Made by a program: the position numbers and the translations under genes | Part shown: positions 56,801-64,000 of the stretch, piece by piece | Position numbering within the stretch: the stretch's first letter is position 1 | Layout of the letters: each line of letters begins with the position of its first letter | Source of the DNA: Gautieria morchelliformis | Taxonomy: Eukaryota; Basidiomycota; Agaricomycetes; Gomphales; Gomphaceae | NCBI GenBank assembly: GCA_015179125.1 | Contig: WHVA01000436.1 | Span: 1-64,000 of the forward strand | DNA: 64,000 nt | Direction: 5' to 3' | Notes under the pieces: generated by a model | What the model was told of the DNA's origin: nothing | Databases searched by the model: none | Seen by the model: only the letters and a program-made list of their open reading frames with translations

Positions 56801-57908
56801 ACTCGATCTCGGCTTCCATCAAAGTACAGCCGATGAATGCGTCTACATCAGACAAGATAAGGACTCAATCGAAGTCATATCAGTATATGTGGACGACTTT
56901 GGACTATTTGCTGACTCCAAAGGAGGGATGATTAAGCTCAAGGGGGAGCTTCATGGAAAATTCCCTTTAACAGATTTAGGAGAAATGAAGAAAATATTGG
57001 GAATTAGAGTTGAGAGGAATAGGGATGAGGGAACACTGATCATGTCACAAGGACATTACATCGACATCATACTCGATCGATTCAACATGACAACGGCTCA
57101 TTCGGTATCTACACCTCTGCATAAAATGATCAAACTCACGACACCCATGGACTCAACAGGTCCAACTGCCGAAGTACCCTATGCTAAGGCGATCGGATCA
57201 CTCATGTATGCAGCACTCAGCACGCGACCTGATTTGGCCTTTACCGTACAACATCTGAGCCAATTCACTACTACTTACGGAACCGAGCACTGGACGGCGA
57301 TCAAGCACGCGCTCAGGTACCTCAAAGGGTCACGTGACGACGGCATAATCTTCCGACGAGACGCTGGTCTCGATCTCGAAATATTTGTCGACTCGGATTA
57401 TGCTAATAGAAACGACGCACTATCTATTAGTGGCTACGTAGCTATACTAGGAGGAGGAACCATTGCATGGAGCTCGAAGAAGCAGCGAACGATCGCGCTA
57501 TCTACCACGGAGGCCGAATACATGGCACTTACCGAGGGCGCCAAGCAATTAATCTGGCTGAGGCGTTTTATCGAAGAACTTGGAATCGATCAAACCCAGC
57601 CCACGTCACTTCGATCAGACAATCTAGGCGCCATTACACTATCGCATGACGCAACGTATCATGCGCGTACCAAGCACATCAATGTCGCATATCATTTCAT
57701 CCGTGAGAAAGTGGTCTCTCACGAGGCATCACTTACATACGTACCGACGAAGGAGAACGTAGCGGACATATTTACAAAGGGACTAGATATGCATCAACAT
57801 AGGTATCTATTAGGGAAATTAGGATTTTACCGAAGGGACTTCTCGCTGAGGGGGAGTGTTAGTAATCGGGACGATGACACCGCCGAGGCAGAGCCGGCAC
57901 GCATTTAG
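53886..57908 (+). CDS. Copia gag-pol polyprotein
   Basis: This 1340-residue single frame encodes the retrotransposon proteins. Gag (about 1-220) starts with a LNGDNYAAWRRRLE motif. A CCHC knuckle CRNCGKKGHYVKDC lies at 228-241. Aspartic protease (WLADSAATTHIA) is near 290, the pre-integrase zinc region (WHRILGHVN, CKACIQGK) near 420-475, and the integrase core about 480-650 (SDNGGEY, PYSPAQNGIAER). The linker carries Pro/Asp-rich sequence and RRSARITQRP. Reverse transcriptase spans about 810-1060, with YVDD near 1000. RNase H is at about 1165-1300 (FVDSDYAN, STTEAEYMAL, ARTKHINVAYHF). As in many Copia elements, gag and pol share one frame. The frame ends 52 bp inside the 3' LTR. It looks intact. 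Confidence 0.95.
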   Translation: MSSSNNTYKIDPLNGDNYAAWRRRLEWILDDLDLWDVAIGRETEPRPADADNVTATEQQEIDDWRRKDKKARKEICLRVADEQLVYINQTMSAFAVWTSLQAIFESKGAVGIVNLRRDFFRTLAKDGANMEEHVRKLRGIQQELNARGHYISDTEFSNTLLTSLPDSWSAFITAVNASGAGTTADILIARVLDEDRARKAGSARQTALKAQQRHRTRKDDSGATKGKCRNCGKKGHYVKDCWAKGGGKEGQAPKWFKSGNKETVKQAEEKDFAFVSKEVAYSAISASDWLADSAATTHIARSRNDFASYAEEPSEIEGISPDAVLHTQGRGTIYMEFKIGAKTNTIELRDVKHAPDAPNNLISVGRLTDKGNTATFSGTGVEFKSCAGVTFAQGQKRGRLFCMKARVTRSVEARDFAAAAKGRSWDKWHRILGHVNIKSIKMLKSNDLVTGLEIDESNEPSQCKACIQGKRHVEPFPKRAEDTVEQVGDLTVSDVWGPAQTEGPSREKYFYSFTDIKSRYTVIYFGSAKDEALKHFETYKAFLETQTGQKLKRFRSDNGGEYVNKNFKEFCAKYGIIMETTAPYSPAQNGIAERLNRTLLEHARAMIFAKNLPKILWPEAVAYACYIKNRSPTRALGDDATPFQALFGKKPNLARLEEFGTNCWVMVPDQRRAKLDPKAEEHIFVGVAEHAKAWRYYNKASKHVQVSRNITFDENDNKLYPIPDNDDDDTAPLEGEHSPREHVPDPITSTPQTSSPHTMPVPDPPEQAPAPEIRRSARITQRPDYRKLNNSGRTEQVYITREIVTEPENYRAAVSRDDAPIWEKAMEIEMDQHKTLGTWELTELPPGRVAIGCRWVYAVKTQPDGQFDKAKARVVAQGFTQRPGMDYYEITSPVVKFDSLRVLLAIANTLDWEIEMMDVKGAYLNSTIDEEIYMRQPDGFDDGSGRVLRIYRALYGLKQSGRAWHQRLRKLLLDLGFHQSTADECVYIRQDKDSIEVISVYVDDFGLFADSKGGMIKLKGELHGKFPLTDLGEMKKILGIRVERNRDEGTLIMSQGHYIDIILDRFNMTTAHSVSTPLHKMIKLTTPMDSTGPTAEVPYAKAIGSLMYAALSTRPDLAFTVQHLSQFTTTYGTEHWTAIKHALRYLKGSRDDGIIFRRDAGLDLEIFVDSDYANRNDALSISGYVAILGGGTIAWSSKKQRTIALSTTEAEYMALTEGAKQLIWLRRFIEELGIDQTQPTSLRSDNLGAITLSHDATYHARTKHINVAYHFIREKVVSHEASLTYVPTKENVADIFTKGLDMHQHRYLLGKLGFYRRDFSLRGSVSNRDDDTAEAEPARI

Positions 57909-58078
57909 CCGGAGGTTCGAGATCGCTCTCGACCCCGGGTTGCTGGTGCACCGGCATCGCATCGGCACAGCAGCTCGAAGGGATTGGTAATATAATGGAC
58001 ATTACATTTTGTATATAAAGGAACGATCTACTTGAGATCAAGATAGAATATCAGATTATATATCTCCTTCGTTCCACA
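57857..58078 (+). repeat. 3' LTR of the Copia element
   Basis: It is preceded by the purine tract GAGGGGGAG and identical by eye to 53585-53806. It is followed by the target duplication AGTCT. Confidence 0.95.
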
Positions 58079-58514
58079 AGTCTTGCCATTCGCACTCCAA
58101 TACCCGAGAGAGTTGATCAGTTGATTTTCCTGGTTAATATCTTTCACAAGTCAATTCCTGTTACTTGTAAAAGCCGCTTTAGATTCTATTCTTTGCCTCT
58201 CGTTTTATTGCTGTGCGCTGGTAGATTATCAGGGCAGTCCATTTATAAACCCGCCTGCTAAGTACATTCCTTTATATTTTGGAATACGCTTGGACCCCGA
58301 TAGTGTCCTTGAACCTACAGTCTTTTAGTTTATTGTTCAGTGCTGCTAAGAAACGCATTGCCTTCCATCCGTATTAACTTGGACTAGTTTTTACGCGGAT
58401 TGCAACCAAGGTACAAATATTAAATTATTTCCGGAGTTGTGCTGCAGCATTGTTTAATATTCTTTGAGTCTCGTAAACGACACGTTCTGATAGATTGAAG
58501 TGTTAGCAATAACA

Positions 58515-59060
58515 CCAAAGTCTTGAAGGGTTCCAAAACATCTACGCCAAACGTCGTGCCATTTTGAAGACAATACCCAACTTCTGGCCTCAGGCATTGA
58601 CTAATCTGCCTGGTACTTTTCTCCACCTACAGCACGCTCAGGATTAAGATGCTCTATCGTACTTGGAGGGAGGACATTTGGGTTATATGGGACAAAACTG
58701 AGCCGCGGTGCTTCACTCTTGAATTCCACTTCAAAAGCAACCCGTATTTCAGTGATGAGGTTCTCACAAAGGAATACACGTATCCGCCACCTCCTGCAGA
58801 GAGCGGTGTACCGAATGCAGACGGTATTACTTCTACCATGCTAGAATTCAACTGGGAACAACATGTCGCACCTCAGGCGACCAAGGTACAATGGAAAGAT
58901 GACTCGAAAGAGTTGACGAAGCTATATGGTCGCGTTGCAGGCGAAGAGGGAGATGATATGCCCTCTGACCCTGGCAGTTTCTTCAACTTTTTGAGCATGC
59001 TGACGATCCTTTCGATATCGGCATGGCGATCGCCACCGATCTTTTCCCAGAGTCCGCCAG
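58515..59060 (+). pseudogene. Broken SET/NAP-type histone chaperone gene copy
   Basis: The sequence encodes, over more than one frame, KVLKGFQNIYAKRRAILKTI, PNFWPQALTNLPGTFLHLQH, LEFHFKSNPYFSDEVLTKEY, DSKELTKLYGRV, DPGSFFNFL and then GMAIATDLFPES. This order matches the NAP domain of SET/Vps75-like nuclear histone chaperones. The start of the gene is missing. The reading is broken by an in-frame TAA near 58640, a small duplication near 58660 and a one-base change in the T-run near 58990. No intron sequence is seen where one might be expected, so a retrocopy is possible, but no poly(A) or target duplication was found. The acidic tail is not recognisable. Confidence 0.65.
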
Positions 59061-60848
59061 CTCCAGCGCGCACTCCGAGATTCCACGCGCGCCATGCGAT
59101 GCTTTGATCGATGCATGCTCCACGGTCCCGTATTGCGCAGCCTCGAACCCCCACTCTGCACCACAGCCTCCTACCCACGCTCCTGTTCGCGTGCAAACAT
59201 GCCACTGCGTCCGCCGCCCTCGCATACACCCGCACTCACATACACTTGTCCCTCATGCCACAGCCGACCAAGGACTGCGGGACGCATCCCTGTCGTTCGC
59301 ACGCCGACCGCAGACCTTACGACCGCGCTACCGCACATCCCGTGTGCGTCACTACGTCACAAACGCGCAAGGACCACGTACACAGACACACGGCACGGGT
59401 TTACGCTACCACTCATGGACGAGGCCGCCACGAGAAACCCGCATAGCATGCAGGCCCGACGACTCGCCGATCGTCACGCAACACACCCGGACCTTGTCGA
59501 GGGTGACTGTGTGCGTGGGTGACACGACCGTGACCTGCATCACTGACACGACACCCCTGTCATTCCCCGCGGTGCAGGCTCCTCCCATCCGCGATACGGT
59601 GAGAGCCACGACAGTCCTGCGTGGCGCATGCAGGTGCGTACAGTGCCGCGCGGCCCGTTCACCCGAGCGACCTGCATCTCTTCACCCACCATCCTGCAGC
59701 GCGACACCCCGCCCTCGTGCCCCTTGTCCCGCTCGTGTTACCTGTACCAGCTCCCGCCAACGCACGAGCATATTCTCACGCACCGGACACGAGCTGGAGG
59801 AGGGAGAGCAGGCAACGGGGATAGAGAAGAGAGGGACATCGCCCTGATGTGGTATAACGAGGCCCCTCGTTACGAGGGGGAATGCGGAGATGTAGATGGG
59901 AAGTGTGTAGGTGCTCGGTCAAACAGACACACTGGTGGCGCCCGGCTCTGTGTTCCCCATCCATACCCCTCAGAAGCTCCGTAGGCTGGACAGGGATGCC
60001 CCAAACACCACGGTGGCGAAGCTGCGCACCCTATCAGGCACGCACTACCTGCACGAGGGTTCCTGTTCTGTCGCCAAGTCACTTGGCCCGCAACCTCCGC
60101 TCTTCACTGCGCTGCGTTGTCTGCTAGTGTGCGGCAGATCGTGTGGGATGCTTGATGCCTCCATAGCCTAGCCGTCCCATGTACCGGGTGGGTCAGGGTC
60201 CATCGTAAGCTGGTCATGCTGCTGTTGGCACTGGGGTCAGCAGCGCATGCCCATATTGGTTGCCGTCGTGAGAAGTTGTGGGGCGCCTTTGCGTGAGCTG
60301 TACCAGGAGGAAGGTGGTGTTGGGGCAGTGGCGTCCAAAAGCATCCATTACTGGGAAAGATTGGGAGTTGCTCAATTGTTGCACCTGAGATGTGGAGCCA
60401 CAAGGTCAGGTGTTGGAGCGGAGGTAGATGGGAAAGAGTGTGGAAGGCATCAGAGTATTGGACTGCAAGTCACCCAAACATTGCGCCACGTGCATATCCC
60501 AGCAGTTACTTCAAAAGAGGAGGCTTGTGGTAATGTGTCCTTATGAGAGTGGTGATATGGAATGGTGTTGGGGAGGGCTGGTGATTTGAGGGTGTGCTGG
60601 GATGACACACCATAGAAGAGGGATGCTGGGGCTGGACATGTGTGCACCACTTCACAACACTGTGACAACCACAGATGCAGTGAATCCCCTATGATGCCCC
60701 ACATGTCTTGAGCCTGCTGTACATGCCGCTATGCACAGGTAGATGTGGGAGGCGCCAGCCCAGACCCCAGAGATGAGTGTCGGCTAACACCTCCGCGGCT
60801 TAGTGGAGCAGAGATAAGCATCGTCGGCTAACACCTCACCAATTCACT
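59061..60848. other. C-rich, then mixed stretch without a supported gene
   Basis: The first 800 bp are C-rich, with open frames in several phases but no domain or consistent codon bias. A near-perfect palindrome CCCCTCGT-T-ACGAGGGG is at 59863-59879. Further on, GTCGGCTAACACCTC occurs twice (about 60780 and 60829). No RNA gene was recognised. Confidence 0.4.
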
Positions 60849-60919
60849 ATGTCAACCCTAAACCCTGATAAACTGTATATTAACCCTTTCTCCACGGCCA
60901 CTCTTTCCCTTACACACCC

Positions 60920-61543
60920 ATGTCCTCACCCGCTATGGAACTTGTTGCCCTCCCCAGCTTCACCAGAGGTCTGTCAGAACTCCCAACCATGTCAGATGTT
61001 GATCCCAACCTCCTGCACTTCTCTGGCTTCTCCAAATCCAGACCGGCCAGCAAGGCCAAGCTGAGAGAGATGCTCAAATGCCATGACCCTACCGCCAATA
61101 ACTCCAGCGACAACCAGCCCTATGAGGCCTCGCCACCCTTGAAATGTACCATTGACCCGGAGGACCTTCACTCGGCCACAGCCACCCCTCCTAGCCAACC
61201 CCCGCCTGCCTGGTTCAGGCCTCAACACAGGCAACGGGACACCTACTATATGGCCGACCCCCTCATTATCGGTGACACAGATACACCCTACACATTTGAA
61301 GGGGACGTGGGGAAGTCCTTCCGCAATGTAGCAGGGGAGCATATGCGTTACGCAAGATTCAAGGGTCCTGAACTACCCACGGAATCCCATCCCAACGAGC
61401 TCGTCATTCCCATCGGCCACAAGGATGAGAACAGCCGTGGTGACAGCAGGGAATGTTCCCACCTCTGGTGTTCATGGAAGCAAAGCCTTATGGGGTGCTT
61501 GGGGTTAGGTGATGACTGCGCTCATCGGGACAACAAACATTGA
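60920..61543 (+). CDS. Orphan 207-aa hypothetical ORF
   Basis: I do not recognise it. The frame starts at ATG 60920 (MSSPAMELVALPSFT) about 45 bp after an AT-rich stretch with TATATTAA. It is rich in Pro, Ser and His, with a short conserved-looking piece TFEGDVGKSFRNVAGEHMRY near residues 125-145. No signal peptide, helix bundle or motif is visible. It lies between a broken SET/NAP copy and LTR-like repeats, so it could be the remains of a transposon gene or a chance frame. Confidence 0.3.
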   Translation: MSSPAMELVALPSFTRGLSELPTMSDVDPNLLHFSGFSKSRPASKAKLREMLKCHDPTANNSSDNQPYEASPPLKCTIDPEDLHSATATPPSQPPPAWFRPQHRQRDTYYMADPLIIGDTDTPYTFEGDVGKSFRNVAGEHMRYARFKGPELPTESHPNELVIPIGHKDENSRGDSRECSHLWCSWKQSLMGCLGLGDDCAHRDNKH

Positions 61544-61551
61544 GAGGGGTG

Positions 61552-62118
61552 ATGTTAGGGTTTAGATGTCAGGGTTTGCCTTCTGGACCGTTCCCATGTT
61601 TCCAGACCTTCCATGGCCTTCCACAAATTTCCGCTCCCCTGATTATATAAAGACAGTGGCTGAAGGCTTGGGACTCACTCACTTCAAGGTTTTTGTATGT
61701 CGAGACGCCGTACCATAAAGAGGGGGTGATGTCAGGGGACAGCCCAGTGGTTTCTTTTATCTCCTTCATCCTCTGCCTTCCTCCTCCTTCACCCCCTTGT
61801 CCTCACCTGTTCGTCCCTTCTCTTATTTCCGCCATGTTCCCCCACCCATGTCCATGTCCGGTAGTCTGTCCTCACCTGTTCGTCCCTTCTCTTATTTCTG
61901 CCATGTTCCTCCACCCATGTTCATGTCCGGTAGTCTGGCCTGCTCAGTAGCTGTATAGTTAGTTGCTTAGGTAAGGGGATCCTCACCCTATTCTCTTTGG
62001 ATCCCCCTTACCAGGTGCGTAGGTCGCTGATGTAGTTACTGAGTAGTGTCTTATATAACTTTGGATCCCCCTTACCAGTGCTCTGTGTGACTTTCCACGA
62101 GCGGTAAGGTTGCCCTTA
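61552..62118. repeat. LTR-like remains with a 69-bp tandem repeat
   Basis: A 69-bp unit starting TGTCCTCACCTGTTCG is repeated in tandem at 61798-61866 and 61867-61935 with few changes. TTTGGATCCCCCTTACCAG occurs at about 61996 and 62060. A TATATAAAG box at about 61643 and a purine tract AAGAGGGGGTGA near 61718 recall LTR element parts, but no ends or target duplication could be fixed. Confidence 0.45.
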
Positions 62119-63850
62119 CAAGGACACTATCGGGGTCCAAGCATATTCCAAAATATAAAGGAATGTACTTAGCAGGCGAGTTTATAAATAGACTGCCCTG
62201 TGTCAAGATTGGTTTTCAGGCGTTAATATCGTGAATTAGTGAACACAGCGAATGCCCAAATAACTTGTGCAAATAAGTATGCCGTTCGGCGAATAGGTGA
62301 ACCAATGAATGTTCACAAGGTAAGAGGGTTTGCCTAAACGGGGCTCACCCTATCTACAGTCATAGCGAAATAGCCCGTGACTCTTGACGATGTAACGTGC
62401 AAGGTCTCATGGAAGGGCTGTCTAAGTCTCGACAATCCCTTCGCTGGCGAAGGTGCTCCTTCGGAGCCCTTCGCCAACAGCACAGAAAATGGTTCGAAGG
62501 CTAAGGTAACGAAGATCAAGTATGAGAACTCACCAGTGATGCCTAAGTCCTTTGCTAGTCGAAGATGGGAATCTCCAAGAGAAGGCTTAAGATGATGACC
62601 ACGGCGAGGTCAAAGCTGCACAAGATGAACGACGTATGATAATTGAACTGGGGAATATACATGCGAATGTAAACTACTTATATCAAATGCTCGTAAGGTA
62701 TCAGCGAATAGGAAAGAGGCCATCACAAGTCAGGGTTGGATAGGGGTGCGCAGCCATGATACAACATAGATGAAATAAACATACAATAGAATGTGAGAAG
62801 AGGGAGAACATGAAACGACGGAGAGTAAAGGTGGCGAAGGCACTTGTGGACAAAACCATGTCTTGGGACCCACATACATGCTACCCTGCACGGACTCTTG
62901 GTCTACTGGGTTGATTCCGCACGACCTATGGAAGGGATGTCCTGCGAACATACTTTGACCATACGAACGCCCAATGGGGTTGGATTTAAGAAGACGATGG
63001 GGTTAAATGAACCATCATGCCGGGTGAATGGTATCGATCGTTTTTGATGGTGTGCCTGCTGGCGAATGATGCGAGCGGCGAATAGCCGTTCGGAGAATAG
63101 CAAGGAAGGGCGAACAGAAGTGACATAGGGGAGGAGAGGTCGAGGTGGGGGGCGAAGCCGAGCGAACACTGGGGAGGAGTAGCGAAAGGGGAAATGGGGA
63201 TAACAAGGTGCAGGAAATACACAAGTCATGACAATCCAATTACCAGAACACCATTGGAAGAGGGTCGAGCAGAGGAGGTGGTAGGCCCAGTGATGACTGC
63301 CGAGTCAGTCCCAAGACGTCGATTGTGCGTTTGACGGCGCGGCTATGGTAGTTGGCGCGAACAGCGAGAGTTGGTTGCCGAACATGACAATGGTGATCGG
63401 AACGAACACGAAGGTGGGGTGAGAAAATAGGAAAACTGAGCTTCTGAGTATGGGGAATAAACGCGTCATGACACCCTGATAATCTACCAGCGCACAGCAA
63501 TAAAACGAGGGACGAGTTTTGTGAACAAAGCGACTTGTGAAAGTCTCTAATCAGGAAAATCGACTGACTAGATCGTCTCAGGTATTGGAGTGCGAATGGC
63601 AAGACTTTCAATTGACAGACTCACTCTGTAGAATTACACCTGGAGGATTAGTCCAAGTGGCTAAGCAGTAAAGTAACTACTTAACAACGAATTAGACACT
63701 AAAGTAAGTGAATAACCCTAGCTGGGATTAGCAGCTTAGTATGCAAGTCACACGAGGTCACATGTAGTATAGAAGATGGGTAGATTGGCTGATGAAAGGC
63801 AGGTAAAAAGGGCCTCCTTTTATATCGTATTGTACAGCCGCTTAACTAAG
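62119..63850 (-). repeat. Family-E LTR-like repeat, right (inverted) copy
   Basis: Read on the minus strand it matches the left copy from TATAAAAGGAGGCC (about 63820) to GGACCCCGATAGTGTCC (about 62135). It is interrupted by a long family-A LTR with target duplication CCCTG. Sequence from 63850 to the window end probably continues the same repeat but has no clear partner on the left. Confidence 0.6.
62201..63473 (-). mobile_element. Long-form solo LTR of family A
   Basis: This 1273-bp unit, read on the minus strand, starts TGTCATGACGCG and ends CAATCTTGACA, flanked by a perfect target duplication CCCTG (62196-62200 and 63474-63478). It matches the solo LTR at 4777-5808 over its last 1033 bp. 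The extra first 240 bp (63234-63473) match 8234-8480. It carries TATA-like TATA(A/T) about 560 bp before its end, as in other copies. Confidence 0.93.
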
Positions 63851-64000
63851 CGGTAGGACCTTCTATCTATTAATGGAATGGGGGAATGAGTCACGAAGAA
63901 GCTCTTGGAATGTGTGGGAAGGTCCTGTCTGACTCATAATGACTCACAGTGACTTGAAATGACTCCTACTGGTGACTCCACTAGGTTTTCCACCAATCAG
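63851..64000. other. Right window edge, repeat remains
   Basis: A run of GTGACTC/GAGTCA words (GACTCATAATGACTCACAGTGACTT) fills the last 100 bp. It may be the outer part of the family-E repeat. No gene. Confidence 0.35.

Larger units (their letters stand above)
53585..58078 (+). mobile_element. Ty1/Copia retrotransposon, looks whole
   Basis: This 4494-bp element has 222-bp LTRs (53585-53806 and 57857-58078) that appear identical, a perfect target duplication AGTCT (53580-53584 and 58079-58083), a primer-binding site, one long uninterrupted gag-pol frame (53886-57908) and a purine tract (GAGGGGGAG, 57848-57856). Identical LTRs and an open frame point to very recent insertion. It lies in the left family-E repeat. 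Confidence 0.95.
53340..58311 (+). repeat. Family-E LTR-like repeat, left copy, split by Copia
   Basis: Segments 53340-53584 and 58079-58311 match, in inverted order, the sequence at 62119-62200 and 63474-63840. The shared part includes ATATAAAAGGAGGCC (TATA-like, 53351), GTGTGACTTGCAT, CAGCTAGGGTTATTCACTTA and GGACCCCGATAGTGTCCTTG, after which the two copies diverge. The Copia element sits inside with target duplication AGTCT. A TATAAAAG box, followed by roughly 480 bp of shared leader, suggests an LTR; the outer ends are not defined. Confidence 0.6.

Noticed and set aside
59023-59847. A 274-aa protein-coding gene
   Set aside because: Only the first dozen residues match anything (the end of the SET/NAP copy); the rest is C-rich sequence that is open in several frames at once.
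59863-59879. Perfect palindrome CCCCTCGT-T-ACGAGGGG as a terminator or operator
   Set aside because: Isolated, no neighbouring gene end or T-run; likely chance in a GC-rich stretch.
1-64000. Biosynthetic cluster, mating-type locus, CRISPR or bacterial-type operon
   Set aside because: No backbone enzyme, homeodomain or pheromone-receptor pair, or spaced repeat array was found; the DUF6533 protein is not a mating-type receptor by motif.

Overview
The window comes from a filamentous fungus, almost certainly a mushroom-forming basidiomycete (Agaricomycetes). The host genes carry many short GT-AG introns of about 50-70 bp. They include a DUF6533-type seven-helix protein, a typical basidiomycete BTB protein and an Agaricomycete-style C-14 sterol reductase. 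No bacterial-type operons, rRNA genes or CRISPR arrays are visible.

Layout. (1) 1-23.4 kb is a nest of transposable elements. A Ty3/Gypsy fossil on the minus strand (element C, 2775-22046, continuing off the left edge) is the frame. Into it have gone another Gypsy element (D, ending at 2774), a solo LTR of family A (4777-5808), a 486-bp unclassified insert (6417-6902) and a long family-A LTR (from 8234). That long LTR was itself opened by a complete LTR-to-LTR Gypsy element (B, 8509-17068, 5-bp target duplication TATCC) and by a Tc1/mariner-like DNA transposon (about 18.05-20.95 kb). One LTR of B holds a tRNA-derived SINE with a 13-bp target duplication. Element C sits in yet another family-A LTR (22047-22602). 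(2) 23.4-29.7 kb is a low-density host region with decayed duplicates: a DUF6533 tail fragment and three copies, none clean, of an unrecognised four-helix membrane protein. (3) 29.7-52 kb is the host gene island: ORC2, the C-14 sterol reductase ERG24, a Cep57/PPC89-like spindle-pole protein, the Fe-S helicase CHL1/DDX11, a DUF6533 membrane protein, an AAGAB/p34-like adaptin-binding protein, the Hsp90 co-chaperone CDC37, a proline-rich hypothetical gene and a BTB-domain gene. (4) 52-64 kb is again repeat-rich. It has hairpins and tandem repeats, a young and whole-looking Ty1/Copia element with identical LTRs (53585-58078), a broken copy of a SET/NAP-type histone chaperone gene, an orphan 207-aa ORF, and two oppositely oriented copies of another LTR-like repeat (family E). 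One E copy is split by the Copia element, the other by a long family-A LTR.

The host island is dominated by chromosome-cycle housekeeping (origin recognition, cohesion helicase, spindle pole, kinase chaperone) plus sterol synthesis. ERG24 and the spindle-pole gene are divergently transcribed from a gap of under 200 bp. Nothing suggests a metabolic cluster.

The most unusual item is in element B: a 425-codon open frame, antisense to the element's own transcription signals, whose cysteines fit the fungal Zn2Cys6 binuclear cluster spacing next to a long charged coiled coil. LTR family A is also notable, because it has a short and a long form and the long form carries a second copy of the LTR start inside it.
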